64,000 bases of DNA from Hormiphora californensis (taxonomy: Eukaryota; Ctenophora; Tentaculata; Cydippida; Pleurobrachiidae): assembly GCA_020137815.1 (NCBI GenBank), contig CM035361.1, positions 6,110,340 to 6,174,339 of the forward strand. The letters are read 5' to 3'. Made by a program: the position numbers and the translations under genes. Of the stretch, positions 1 to 11,738 are shown in pieces; the first letter of the stretch is position 1; each line of letters opens with the position of its first letter. Under the pieces are notes generated by a model. It did not search any database. It saw nothing but the letters and a program-made list of their open reading frames with translations, and was not told the origin of the DNA.

Positions 1-36
1 ATGACGTCACAAAATAAAATGACGTCATAATTTCAC

Positions 37-3000
37 CTGAAAACAAGGTTTAGTCATGATCCTCCTCTGTGCAATTTGTTTCTCCATCCTCGCAATGGCG
101 GTCTTTGCCAGAGCTTGTTTCTCTCCAGTCACCTGACCACTTGTGTCGTCCCACGACCCAAGGGTTATGTGGTCGTTTGGTTCCACTCGAAAATGGGGCT
201 TCTTCTCCAAGTTTCGCTCAATCATAACTGTGTATTAGAGAGAGTATGCATGAGGGAAGGAGGTCATTATGTGTGGATGGACAAGGGCAGATACTTAGGA
301 GATATATTTGGGTATCAGACAATTTCAATTACAGTTTTAAAAAACATACCACTTTCGATGGCCTGTTCAAACTGAACCCAAAGAACGTTTCCAGGCGTTC
401 TTGGGTCAGCATAGTACTGGGAGAGAGATTCTAGTTCACTGGGGGTGAGGTTCTTGTGGTTACCCTGCATGCTGGCTAATCCCTGGGGAGAGGGTGTGAT
501 TAGAGACAAAGAAACAAACAAATAAACAAACAAACAAACAAACAAACAAACAAAGAAACAAAGAAACAAGCAAACAAAGAAACAAAGAAACAAAGAAAGA
601 AACAAACAAACAAACAAACAAACAAACAAACAAACCCGTTGGAAGAGACTCTTTGAGATGGATCCACTTCGAAGACCATCAAAATCCTTGAAATGCTCAC
701 AAACTCGTACTCGATAAACTTTTACTTCACACTGGGGAGACAATTGGTTAAACCCTCCAGTAACGTAATAGCAGCATCATGGGCAATGAATATATTGGAA
801 ATTATAGTTACCCGAAGTCGTTCAATAAGCTTTGAAATGTTCACTTTTGTTGGTTCCGGTGTCTTTGGTTTAATATCGGCCGGGGTCAGCAGTCTGGATG
901 ATGCTTCCTCTTTTACTGGGGCTAAGGGGAAGGGAGTTTTGTTCAAAACAGATAATGGAGATGGATAGATATTATATGATCGAACAGTGAAGCGCAGAAT
1001 TGATGTGAGGGGATAATCATAATGCACTAGATTAGGTGGTCCCAGAGAATGATTATGTTAGTTGCGTAGCTAGACTATGTTTCACGCACCCCGCCCTTTA
1101 CAAATGTAAAGGAGGGTTAGAACATAACAATATGTTAGCTCACAATTACCTTTTTCCTTATCTATAGCTTCTACAAAGGCAGGGTAGTTCACGTCTGTAC
1201 CGTTGGGTTCTTGGAACTTTTTACACAATACCTAGGGGAAGAAATATGTAAAAACTCGATTGACAGAGGGGAGGGGGGCTTCATTAAGATCACTTTATAT
1301 TTTATTTTAAATCATGAAATTTAGTGTTCTTACATCACAATCCTTATCCGTTAGATCGACATCAAAGAAGTTGAGAAGTCTTCGAAACTGTTCCTTGGTG
1401 ACCCCCCTACTGAACAACTTGCCACGATCATAGTCTTTGAAAAAGGGATACAGCATAGTGATACGTCGCCGTGTTACGTAATCCTAGGAAAGAGTAGTAG
1501 ATTAGAAAAAAATTAGACATCTTTTTGGAGAGTGATGTTTAAGATTCAGAATATAACATATCCTTGCGAGTTTAGGTTTACACACCTGCAGAGTGCTAAG
1601 AACTTGCTGTACGTGAGTCTCCTCTTCCTCACTGAGGATGTTCACCGGTTGGGCGAGGTCTCCCGTTTTGGGTCGATCCACCGTGGCAGTTGGGTTCTTC
1701 TCCAAATGGGGCACGTTGAAGGCTGCGAGGGAAGAAATTACACTTTTCATCTTACTGTTATTAGCAAGAACATTTAGCAAATAGCAATGACCATGAATCA
1801 TTGGAAAAGTTTGGAATCTGATGTTGCTTATACCATTTTCCATCAAGAAACAGAAGGCCCGGTAACACACTCTCCCATCTGGACCAATGTAGTGGTTGGC
1901 AATCTTGTCAACTTCTTCGCGAGTCAAGGGGCACCTGTTTCCTGTAGGGAGAGATTAATTATTATCTAAATCCCTCTAAATGATTTGATATTGATGGACT
2001 TCATGTCTATTTCATAGCTACAAAAACGGACTAACGAATCAAATTGTGTCCACACTAACCGCAGATACAGTTTAGCCCAATTGTAAACTGGTTTTTGGTG
2101 ATTAGACCACTTCTCAGCTTGTCGTGATCGATGAAAAACTCTGTAGTTCGAATACCATCTTTGTAAACTCGAAGTTTCACCTGGAAGCGTCAGTTTGAGA
2201 GAGGGCGAGAGTGATAGAAAGAGGGACAGAGAAAAACAGAGAGATGGAGAGAAAGAGATCAGATGAGAAATTTATTGAAGAATGAGCTATGTTAAATGCA
2301 GAGGCACATATAATTTATGCAGTTAATTCGCAGGTATTGTGATATTAACAGCCAAGAGAAAGAAATTAGAAATGTTTTGAGAGAGGTAGAAAAGGCTAGA
2401 GAGAGAGAGAGATAGAGAGATGACGAGAGGGAGAGCGTGAGAGAGCGAGGGAGAAGGGAGATAGAGTGAGACAGAGAGGGAGATAGAGTGAGACAGAGAA
2501 ATGCAAATTAGAAGAAAAAGAAACAAAAAGGTACACAATGTGAAGTAGTAAATTACCGCCAAAACTGACTTCACCTATTTACATACCACCCATGAGCTAT
2601 ACCTTAATTTCTCTGACCCAAACCCACCTCCACAACTTTAATACCTCATCATTTTGTTTTTGTTTTGTTCTATTTGCCACCGCCTCGATTGTCCGAGAAT
2701 AATTTACCGCATTTTAATCATGAAGGTAAGGTAAAAACATTCCTTAGCTCAAATAAATCTCCAAACCACTCAAACACAATTCCATGCAGGTGAAGGCAGG
2801 TGTTGTTTCAATTTTCAAGAAAAGGACGGAAGAAAAAACCGATGAAGTTCAGGAACAAGGTATTGATCGGGCTGGGAAGAAACCGAAACGAAGAGTTTTT
2901 GAGTTTGAAGTCTTGAACATTGCCAACTTGTGGGGGAGAGACAAGTGGTGGGGAGAGAGCTCCTCGACACATGGCTCCAAAGGCAAAGAAAAAGTGACCA

Positions 3001-5079
3001 GTGTCGAACAATCAAAGTCATCTGACGATAAAAAGTGCCATATTGATAGTGATGAGGAATTTGAATCGTTCAGTGTGGAAATAATGGAGCGATTCCGCAA
3101 TGTTTTTGACATGTTTGATGCTGACGGCAACGGGACTATTTCATGTGATGAACTAGGTCCGATTCTCCGGGCATTAGGTTACAGCCCGGCTGCTCATGAA
3201 ATTAAACGGATTTTAGAGGAGTATGATGTGGACAAATCTGGTGATTTGGATTTTGAGGAATATGTCAATCTCCTTTCTGCGTGGGTTGAGGAGGATGAGC
3301 TTCAGCTGTTAGAGGCATTCAAAGTCTTCGACCGAAATGGGGATGGTTTTGTGTCATGTTCGGAGTTGAGGCATGCCTTGTGCACGTTTGGGGAGCAGAA
3401 ATTTGACGAGGAGGAGCTGCTGGAGTTGTTCCATATGTTAGATGAGAATAATGATGGTTTTATTATTTATGAAGAATTCATGAGGTACATGTGTGAGATA
3501 AATAGGGGACCGAAGGCAGGCGCTCTTGCTGCTTTGAAGTTATAATTCCAGTGACGTTGTCTAACTTGGAGCAGAGTTTACGATTATATACAGAAAATAT
3601 TTGGAACAATTTAAAAAGTAACTTTTTAATTGATATACATAATTGGTACCTTTTCTAAGAGAGTTTCAATTGATGGAGAGGGAGCGGGGGACAGGGAAGA
3701 AGTTGGATGAACATCAAGACGGTCATTCCTCAGACACGATAGGTCATCATCTGAAACAGTTTGAGTAGAAGGGTCCAGGTCACAATCGATCCCACCTGCT
3801 AAATTATTGATATATCCCACCCCAATTATTACTATCCCCTTCCCCAAAACTGCTAAATTATTAATACCACCCCAATTATTACCATCCCCTTCCCCAAAAC
3901 TGCTAAATTATTAATCCCACCCCAATTATTACCATCCCCTTCCCCAAAACTGCTAAATTATTAATCCCGCCCCAATTATTACTATCCCCTTCCCCAAAAC
4001 TGCTAAATTATTAATCCCGCCCCAATTATTACTATCCCCTTCCCCAAAACTAAGTTACCCGGCTCGAGGGCCTCCAGGTCAGCCTGAAACCTCATATAAC
4101 TGACAAGATTACTCCCATTGTGGCGGTACGTGTTTAGAAGGAGGGCCGTGTCAGAGTCCGTGAGTTCTGGTGCTGATGGAAAACACCTCCAAAACTGAGG
4201 TGAGGTGAGGTGAGGTGAGGTGAGGTGAGGTGAGGTGAGGTGAGGTGAGGTGAGGTGAGGTGAGGTGAGGTGAGGTGAGGTGAGGTGAGGTGAGGCGAGG
4301 TGAGGTGAGGTGAGGTGAGGTGAAAACCTCCATTATAAAGTGTATTGCTCACCTGGCTCTCCGTGACAAGACCAGAATTGTGTTTATCGAAATCCTCAAA
4401 ACAGTCAGAAAGGACAATGCCCCGGAAATCGTAGTAATTCTTAATTTTACGGAGGATGTCTGCAATCTTTACTGGCGGCGTTATCTTGCCCTCCCTTGAC
4501 AGGGGCGCTGAAGGGAAGAGAAATCTTTAATGATTATAATATTTATGTATTTTTACTTTTTCCAATGTTGCGAATTGACAGATGGGAAAGGTCAGAGGTC
4601 TTCAACAATGAGTTGATTTCTAATTATAAGGAAGTCATATAGTTCACCTAAAAAACTAAATCGTGACGTCATGACTTACCAACTTGCAGTTTCCGGACAA
4701 AATCTCGGTAGTTTATCATGCCATAGTTCCTCCTACTTCCGTATCTCTTTTGTATTTCGTTAAAATCTGCCTCTGACACAGTCAGACCGAAGCTCTGGTA
4801 AATACACCTCTTGAACTGTGACTCTGGAGAATAGATATATGTTATTATGTTGGGTGTGCCGTGTGATATCAAGTTTTTCAACCCAAGCAGACCCTATATT
4901 TGATTAGCTATTGATTGGAAGATGCGAAATTGAACGGGTCCAATACCTGAAATTTCACCAGTTCGAAGCCGATCGAAGTCTTTGAAGAATTCGTTGAATC
5001 GCACCCGTTTTGTACGTGCCGCGAGGTGAATCTGTGTCTCCAGGCCTGGCAGTCGCTGTGCCAGCATGGTGGTTGTCAT
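37..5079 (-). CDS. Multi-exon protein of repeated degenerate EF-hand modules (3' end outside window)
   Basis: Fourteen exons join in frame: 5079-4947, 4823-4680, 4507-4353, 4194-4059, 3795-3650, 2180-2060, 1941-1834, 1722-1586, 1483-1334, 1232-1150, 921-812, 731-636, 482-350 and 227-37, about 614 aa, with a good donor at 36 showing that the gene continues to the left. The product repeats a module with the pattern EFFKDFDRLRTGEISESQF followed by a second half ending like INYRDF. It recurs about five times, as FEDFDKHNSG, FFIDHDKLRSG, FFKDYDRGKLF and HFKDFDGLRSG. These resemble EF-hand helices in which most calcium ligands are lost. Multi-EF-hand proteins of this style occur in cilia and flagella, so an axonemal role is my inference. 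The ATG at 5079 starts MTTTMLAQRLPGLE; an acceptor-like TAG just upstream means the 5' UTR may be spliced or the exon may be internal. Exon 1232-1150 keeps frame only if one base is removed near 1200. Confidence 0.78.
1062..1130. mobile_element. Short MITE (family C) with 8-bp target duplication
   Basis: A 69-bp element runs from TTGCGTAGCTAGAC to GTTAGAACATAACAA and is flanked on both sides by TATGTTAG (1054-1061 and 1131-1138). It has an inner palindrome, CCTTTACAAATGTAAAGG. Related copies lie at 22723-22795 and 43730-43801, each with its own perfect 8-bp duplication. This copy sits in an intron of the EF-hand gene. Confidence 0.85.
2200..2520. repeat. GA-rich low-complexity tract
   Basis: Purine-rich sequence built from GAGAGA and GAGAGACAGAGAGGGAG runs, inside the large intron of the EF-hand gene. 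No gene is visible in it. Confidence 0.8.
2784..3545 (+). CDS. Calmodulin-like protein with four EF-hands and a basic N-terminal extension
   Basis: A 253-residue uninterrupted frame ends at TAA 3543-3545. The first 100 residues are polar and Lys/Glu-rich, unlike calmodulin. The rest is a calmodulin/troponin-C-type core with four EF loops starting near D112 (DADGNGTISCDE), D148 (DVDKSGDLDFEE), D183 (DRNGDGFVSCSE) and D220 (DENNDGFIIYEE). All four keep the acidic position 1, Gly 6 and Glu 12, so calcium binding is likely. Two starts are possible. One is ATG 2784 (M-Q-V-K-A-G). The other is an upstream ATG-AAG at about 2720 with donor GTAAGG spliced to the CAG ending at 2789, giving M-K-V-K-A-G. 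Both keep the same frame. The whole gene lies between exons 2180-2060 and 3795-3650 of the opposite-strand EF-hand gene. The exact family (calmodulin-like or a flagellar variant) cannot be decided by eye. Confidence 0.9.
   Translation: MQVKAGVVSIFKKRTEEKTDEVQEQGIDRAGKKPKRRVFEFEVLNIANLWGRDKWWGESSSTHGSKGKEKVTSVEQSKSSDDKKCHIDSDEEFESFSVEIMERFRNVFDMFDADGNGTISCDELGPILRALGYSPAAHEIKRILEEYDVDKSGDLDFEEYVNLLSAWVEEDELQLLEAFKVFDRNGDGFVSCSELRHALCTFGEQKFDEEELLELFHMLDENNDGFIIYEEFMRYMCEINRGPKAGALAALKL
3796..4058. repeat. Intron made of about five copies of its own 3' splice site
   Basis: The intron between exons 4194-4059 and 3795-3650 of the EF-hand gene holds about five tandem copies of a roughly 55-60 bp unit. 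Read on the minus strand, each unit ends in AATAATTTAGCAG. The last of these is the acceptor used to enter exon 3795-3650; the others are decoys. Confidence 0.85.
4198..4322. repeat. Pentanucleotide microsatellite (TGAGG)n serving as intron body
   Basis: About 25 copies of TGAGG with one variant (TGAGGCGAGG). On the minus strand this is (CCTCA)n and ends directly in the acceptor CCTCAG before exon 4194-4059, so the microsatellite forms the pyrimidine tract of the EF-hand intron 4352-4195. Confidence 0.9.
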
Positions 5080-5084
5080 AATTT

Positions 5085-5345
5085 GGTAGGGCTAGATAAA
5101 GGTAGGAGGGGTTAGTTTGGCTAGATAGAGGTAGGAGGGGTTAGTTTAGCTAGATACCTATAGAGGTAGGAGGGGTTAGTTTGGCTAGATATAGAGGTAG
5201 GAGGGGTTAGTTTGGCTAGATAGAGGTAGGAGGGGTTAGTTTAGCTAGATATAGAGGTAGGAGGGGTTAGTTTGGCTAGATATAGAGGTAGGAGGGGTTA
5301 GTTTGGCTAGATAGAGGTAGGAGGGGTTAGTTATGGTAAGGGAGG
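5085..5345. repeat. Tandem array of about 9 units of 28-30 bp just 5' of the EF-hand first coding exon
   Basis: The unit GGTAGGAGGGGTTAGTTTGG plus CTAGATAGA is repeated. On the minus strand each unit carries CTAAC, a pyrimidine-rich stretch and CTATCTAG, so it resembles a complete branch point and 3' splice site. Immediately after it comes the EF-hand exon containing ATG 5079. Confidence 0.85.
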
Positions 5346-5398
5346 GAGATAGAAAGGCAACTTGTTAGTTTGGCTAGATAGAGGATGGGCGTTGATGT

Positions 5399-5422
5399 GG
5401 GGGGGGGGGGGGGGGGGGGGGG
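5399..5422. repeat. Poly-G tract
   Basis: A run of about 24 G. Its true length is uncertain in any long-read assembly. Nothing else is recognised in 5346-5656. Confidence 0.9.
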
Positions 5423-5656
5423 ATTTGGCAAGGAAAATAAAAACAAAAAGCAGTTTGAAAATTTGTCAAACAATATAACTCTTCTGATAACAATTAAATA
5501 ATTCTCAATCTTTCTGATTTGATAGTCACAATTCTCATGTATTTCCCATACACCCAGCGTCCATATCACCTTCCAAAGACAGAAAAGAATGATCATTCTG
5601 TCCAAAATTCATCTCCATGTTCAATTGTTCAAGTTCAGTTCCCTTTTACAATCCTC

Positions 5657-6745
5657 TCACATCATCTCCCGGGTAGTGTCTCTAGCACGCTCCATCATAT
5701 TCCTTATCTCATTCAACCCACAGTTGTTTTTCTCCCTCCGTCTACTCTGGGCTGGACTCAACAAACCGTGATAGTAACTGTTCTCACTTGAGCTCGAGGA
5801 TGAAGAGGCAGGTTTAGAGCGAATTTTGGGCCGATGTTGGTGAGCCTGTTGCTGATCTTCAAATGACAGGTTTGGTGGATTTGGAGATGGAGTTGATTCG
5901 AAGACAAGACAACCGGTGGAACCAGTTTTTCGGATACTTTTCGGGGAGAAAACTAGACGTTTTCGGGGAGTCTCAGCATTGGCTGGGTGTCCGTTTGTCT
6001 GTTTGTTTGTGTGGCCATTTTTAGTGTGTCCGTTTGCAACGACTTTCTGTCCGTTAGTTTGTCCACGAGAAAATGTTTGTCCATCTCTTCGTTCGTTTGT
6101 TGGTCCACGAGAAAAAGTTTGTCCATTTGTCTGTCCATCTGTTTGTCCGTTTGTTTGTCCGTTTGTTTGCACACTATCTTCCTCTGATCCCCCATCCTTT
6201 TGTATCTCATCGCTAAACACACTAACTGTACTAGTTGCTCGGGAAAGATTGTTAGTAATCTCCGTCAGCCGTTCTTCCATTTCGTTCTTCAACTGGGCAT
6301 AAATCTCCGATTTTATTTCCCGAATCACACCATCATCAATATCCTTCTCTCTCATTTTCTCCGGTTTAGCATTCATAATTCTCCGGTTATTGGCATGATT
6401 CTCACTAGCAAGGACGCATGTCCGGACACTGTTCGTCACTTTCAAACACTCCAAACAAAACCACCAAAGAGATGGTACTCTAGATAACTCCCCCACCGTT
6501 GAACGTGAGATACGATCCGCGAGACATGGCGTGTGGAACATCCTCCGGCACAGATGACATGTGATTTTGTCATGGTGGTGAGGGGACATGACGTGACAGA
6601 GAGAGCAATATCCAGATGGGTCAAAGAGGCCCTGTTTGAGGTCGGAGGAGGTGGAAGCGAGAGAGGTGTTTGTGGAAGCGGGAACCACGCGGCGTGGAAG
6701 TGTCCAGAAAGAGGGGATTTTGCATTATACTGGGGGATGAAAGTT
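5657..6745 (-). CDS. PHD-finger reading frame, 5' end undefined
   Basis: An open frame of about 340 codons ends in TGA at 5657-5659. Near its start is a C4HC3 zinc-finger pattern: CSLC, then CHLC, H-x-x-C (HTPC) and CLEC. This is a PHD finger, a module that usually reads histone tails; it also occurs in ORF1 proteins of some CR1-like LINEs. The middle is a polar low-complexity stretch of repeated TNGQ (near 6040-6160). The C-terminus is Ser-rich and ends DTTREMM. No ATG precedes the finger in this frame: the frame opens after a stop near 6733 and the first in-frame ATG lies inside the finger (HVMSPHHH), so an upstream exon or a broken start is likely. It could be a host chromatin protein or a retrotransposon remnant. 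Confidence 0.5.
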
Positions 6746-6759
6746 GTACAATGTTGTTA

Positions 6760-7600
6760 TGGAAACGAATAGAAACATCGGGATCACGCAAAGTGATGCT
6801 ACTTAGGATCGTAAACCGCACAAATTACAAGCAGATCTTGGTGAACTGAGAGAAAGACAACACCAATTGCAATTGTCGTATGGCATTAGTATGTATTAGG
6901 AAAATAGGATGATAAGCCGATAACTGGGATCATAGATTTGACTAAGAAGTTACGTAGAGCGTTTAAACGCGTTCGGGAAATTAGACGAAACAATATAGAT
7001 CTCAGAGATTTTTATGCAGACCACAACTTTTCTCATAATTAACACGAATAGTTATAGTAGACAGCTCTATCTTTTACTCCCTCTCTCTTTCTCTCTCATG
7101 CCAGACCGTCTCTATCAGTCCATCTCGCTCTCTCTCCCTCGTGCTCTCTAAACTTTTGCATTTTCTCTTCCTTCCCTCTTTGTCTATTATGTTTTAGTAG
7201 CCTGTTGGACACATAACCAGTTTCTCAGACTACTCCATTATATGAGACCGCACACTAGGAGTAGATAGTCATTTGGGCTATAAGGGGCTATCATACTATA
7301 AGGTATAACTGACAAAGGACAAAAAGTATATTTGTCCTACAAAATGGGACAGTAGGACACAAGTGATCAGAATTCATCAGAGTGAACAATACAACATAAT
7401 AACAAGGCAGGACACTGGGAAGAGAAAGTGGGGAAAGATACCCTGCCAGTCTTATCTCTTACATCATGCGCCCCTGTGACAGAAGAATGTACAAATAGCA
7501 TGGGGACGCTACGGAATCCAAGATATTGAAGGAATGTTCTAAACGATCACAAGTTAGAACAGAGAGATTGAAGACATGCTAGTAGATAAAGCTATCCTGA
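6760..7600. other. No gene recognised
   Basis: AT-rich to mixed sequence with a short TC-rich part near 7080-7190. I see no conserved reading frame, RNA gene or clear element. Confidence 0.5.
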
Positions 7601-7629
7601 AGTAGAAATGAAATGAGTACCGAATACGG

Positions 7630-7630
7630 C

Positions 7631-7667
<37 letters not shown>

Positions 7668-8060
7668 GACGATCGAGAAGTGGAGAGAGAGCGAGCTCTA
7701 CTAGTGCTGAGATATGCCTAGGCCCCGATCTCTCGCGCTCTCTCGTAGCCTCGCGCAGCTCTCGTCTCCTCGCTCTCGTCTCTCTCGACTCTCTCTCTGC
7801 TCTCTCTCGCGCCTGCTTCTCCTCGTCTCTCTCTGCTGCTCTCTGCTCTCTCTCTCGCGCTTCTCTCGCTCTCTCTCTAGCTCGTCTCTCCTTCTTCTCT
7901 TCTCTCTCTCCTCTCTCCCTCTTTTCTCTCTCTCTCACTACTCGACTGGGGACACCTTTACGAGCAACATGTGCAAAGTACCTCCCAGGGCGAATCATAC
8001 ACACGCAAACCATCACTACAATCATAACATAGGTGAGTAGTACTTCTGTATCTCTTCCTA

Positions 8061-8100
<40 letters not shown>

Positions 8101-8545
8101 GTCTCTCTCTCTCTCTCTCTCTCTCTCACCCTCCCTCTTCCTGTCTCATCCCTTGCCACCAGCAAAGTTGTTTTATGTATCACCCACTCTTAGAGAATAT
8201 GATAATTTTCAAGCCATGTCACATTATCAAACAACAAACAATCAAAGCTTCATACCAAGTGACAATAACTGGCACTATTTCCTGATCCCTCCTTATCTTA
8301 CTATCTCTCTTCCTATTCTTCTCTCTATCTGTCTTCCTATTCTTCTCTCTATCTCATCGCTCTGTATTATTATTATTATTTCAGCCAATAATAAATTTCA
8401 ATCTCACTGAATTTCTGGCAAACAAAAGAAATCGGGCTGAATACAAATTTACAAGCACAGTCTCAGACAGCCTCAGTTAATTCAACTCTCATCTATCCTC
8501 TCTCTCTCTCTCTTTCAGCTTTCTCTCTCTCTCTCTCTCTCTCTC
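7630..8545. repeat. GA then TC simple-sequence region
   Basis: (GA)n at 7635-7664 is followed by irregular CTCTCG/TCTCTC sequence to about 7940 and (TC)n blocks at 8066-8128 and 8500-8545. Long frames here are only arginine-glutamate or serine-leucine repeats and are not genes. The segment 8375-8500 resembles 9810-9945 (shared GCACAGTCTCAGACAGCCTC). Confidence 0.85.
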
Positions 8546-9444
8546 TGTTCGTATTCTCTATAACATACCTAAGCTTGATAAGTATGCAAAGCCTCACACC
8601 AAACCAACTTTTGCCGCTGAGTCACTACTGACAGTGTACTCGCTCTATACACTCTCTGTACTATCTGAAATGTTTTATTACTACAGTACCAATACATCTC
8701 ATAGACCAACCTCTATTGTTAAGTTCTCCTCTAGAAATGAGTGTCTTGCTCTGGTTCCTCCTGGTAGGCGCATATACCTTGACAACAATTTCATGTTTTC
8801 TGGGCCTCGGTTTTGGAACACAGCTTTGAAAGACAAAACATATTTTAACTCTGCATCTTGTTTTTTCTCGCCTCAGTCTTTCAAATCAGCTGCCTTTAAG
8901 TTGATCTCCCATCTTCAGAACTCTGGTCCTGATATTATATGGACATGTTTAAACACTTCTCTGTTGAGAAATTGATCCCCACAGCCCCCTATTCCCTCTA
9001 CCCTATAATCCAACCTGGCTCCTATAATTCAACCTGGCTCCTATAATCCAACCTATCCAAATTATCTATATTGAGCAGTTGTTTCCCCCTCTCCCCTCGC
9101 CTCTCCCTTCCTTAAATTCTCCCCTTAACCTATCTTCTTTCACATATGCGCTATATGGCACAAAGTCTTCCTATCACGGAGCAACATCCCCATGTGGACT
9201 TCCTCTGCAACCAGTCATCACCTGTCCCCCAAGCTTGTGGCACTGGTTACGAACCACCAATCTGAATGTTTTCAAAGAACTATGACATTGACAGTGTCTC
9301 GCAAGGGACAGTTGGAACTGATTTATGTGTGTGCTAGAACTACTATTTTACATGTTTTCACTGTGTTTTTTTACGCTGTGTTTTCTGTGTGTGCATCCAT
9401 ACTTTGTGTTCCACGTACCTATTTATTTCAATCAATCAATCAAT

Positions 9445-9450
<6 letters not shown>
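8545..9450 (+). mobile_element. 3' fragment of a LINE (end of ORF2 plus 3' UTR)
   Basis: A frame from about 8545 to the stop at 8973-8975 encodes the C-terminal tail typical of non-LTR ORF2 proteins: a Leu-rich start, then LALVPPGRR, FSGPRFWNTALKDK and SFKSAAFKLISHL, equivalent to the common pattern W-N-x-L-P followed by F-K-x-x-L-K. A non-coding stretch with three copies of CTATAATCCAACCTGGCTC (9004-9055) follows, and the element ends in (TCAA)n at 9428-9448, a 3' tail common in LINEs. The reverse transcriptase is missing; the left edge is cut at a TC microsatellite. Confidence 0.72.
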
Positions 9451-9479
<29 letters not shown>

Positions 9480-9481
9480 CT

Positions 9482-9735
9482 CTCTCTCCCTCCCTCATTT
9501 GTAATCAATCTAAACTCTTTGATCGATCCTGCATGATGAAAAGACACGTCCCTCTCAGAGATAGAGCTTGGAGGAGAGACTTGCACTGTCGTCACCACTC
9601 ATATGCATGCAGTTTGATAATGATGATAGTTTCATTAACTAGCTCGTATCTCTCTCTGTAAAGTGTCTCTTTCTCCCTCTCTCAGCTCTGTTGCTTGTGA
9701 ATGAATTCCCATTACATCAAACTAGCATGGAAATG
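9482..9735. repeat. First copy of a 250-bp direct duplication
   Basis: Near-identical to 11739-11995, including CATATGCATGCAGTTTGATA and AGCTCTGTTGCTTGTGAATG. No coding content is seen. Confidence 0.85.
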
Positions 9736-9949
9736 AAAAAACCTCAAAAAACATAGCAGGAGCACTGCCTATCTCATGCATCCTTCATCTCACCCTCGCA
9801 TCTAGGATTATTATTTCAGACAATTAGTTAATAATATCTACTCACTACTGCAGCTGGCAAACAAAAGAAATGGGAAAGAAAGAAGAGTTTTCAAAAAGCA
9901 CAGTCTCAGACAGCCTCAGTAAACAACCCTCATCTCTATCTCCTATCTT

Positions 9950-11500
9950 CTTCATCTCTCGTTCACCATTCTTCTCCTTTTCGCAGAAACTCTCTGTTTG
10001 GTTTGGGGACTGTCGAGTAGTGGCCACTAACCCGGCACCGCTACACGCACCGTGATATAAAGATGTAAATGAAAGACCGAAGGAGACGAGGTAGTCAGTA
10101 GCGACAGAATTGATCAAAGACTAGATATAAAGGGATTTTGAAAAGTGTAAGATTCAGTTTGGAATCGGGAAGAAGGGGCAACTATGGAAGGATTTGTGTG
10201 TTGGTTATAGATCCCTGCATCCTGGAGAGACGGGATGCCGACCATGATCACGATCACATCAGACAGACATCGAGTGACCGACACGGATACTGTTAGGAAC
10301 ACTAAGCCCCCAAAAGTTATAAAACCCTTAGCGTGACTCTGTCCTTCGCACAGTGTCAAGATTTAAACATGCAGGGGATGCAATAGAAAGGGTAATAAGA
10401 GCACGCCCCGAAGGACTAAAAATCGGTCATAGTGTCTGTCGTCGACGGGGTCAGTTCTCACTCCTCAAGCACTCGTTCTCGGTTTGTAGATTGTCTTGTT
10501 AGTACTGTCAAGAGAGCTAGTCCAAGACTTGGTGAAACCAACACCTCTATCTGGTTGGACAAGGGTGCGATCCGGATTGCTCCTACAATCGAAACTGTCA
10601 ATTTGACAGAGTGACAATTATAGCGAGATTGTGCGTGACTGGGATGACGAAGGGGTAAGATATCCCAGATGACGTGAACTGAGTGGCGATCGTGTTACCG
10701 TCTCATGAACCATGTGAATGGCGTCTAGCCAGAACTTGTAGAGATAACCACGTGGGGATGAAGGTTGACTGGCTGGGAATAAATAATTTTGTGAGAGTGG
10801 AGAGAGAGAGAGAGAAGAGCCGAGTGTGTAGAGAGCGAGGGGAGAGTGGAGAGGCGAGAGGTAGAGAGCGAGTGCGAACGCGCGCGAGCGAGAAGAGAGA
10901 AAATGGGTAGAGAGCGAGAGAGGGAACGGAGGAAACCAGGGGCAGGGTGAACAGAAAGATCACACCTAATTGTGAGAAATTGGGCTGAAATAAGCATGGG
11001 ACATGCGAGAGAGGGAAAAAAGGGGGGGGGGGAAGATGAAGAGAAGAAGCCTGCAATGCTCTGCAGGGCAAAAATGCGCTGGCAGGGGCAAAAATAGGGA
11101 TAGATGAGGGAAAGTGAGGAAGAAATGAGAGACAAAGAAGATACAGAGAAGAGAAGGGCAGCCTGGAGAGTCAAAATAGGGCCTGAGGATGAAAGAGAAA
11201 CTAGGCGGAGGACCAGGGCAGCGGACAAGCCAGGATGAGAGGCCCGGAAGCAGGAAACGGGGATGACACACGAATACATGAATGCAGCAAACAGGAGTCA
11301 GGAGAAACACGTCCAATAATGGACAAGAGGGGAATCACAAAACCTGAACGTAAAAATATAGAAATATAAGATATGTAAAAGAAAAAAAGGGGTGTTAATA
11401 ACAGCTGTAACAGACTATACTATAGCTATAAATGAAAAGGAGAGGATACAGGAATAACGAACCTACAAGTGGGATGATACAGACCAGAACAGATGTCACT
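9950..11500. other. No gene recognised; purine-rich repeats
   Basis: Mostly unique sequence to about 10780, then GA-rich low complexity (10795-11200). Several long frames exist but read as biased Ser/Leu or Arg/Glu sequence with no motif. Confidence 0.5.
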
Positions 11501-11738
11501 CTACGCTAACAGGGATAGAGGTACAGACGAGATACAGACTCAACAACAACTGGACAAGCAAGCAGACTGGTTCTTATCTGATTGTTGAGTAGTTGCTTCT
11601 TGATGTGAACTCCTCCAATATAATAGTCCATAGTTGATTTGCAGGATTTGGTAAATTCTCTGAGAATTCTATGTCCCCAGGATACAGACATCGACAGATA
11701 AAACAAAACAACGAGCGATGAAATTTAATCCCCTCCCT

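Noticed and set aside
7579-8040. Long Arg/Glu and Ser/Leu reading frames
   Set aside because: They are translations of GA/TC simple repeats with no motif or splice support.
10114-10640. Possible short genes on either strand
   Set aside because: Frames of 60-80 codons without domains, splice partners or similarity that I can recognise.
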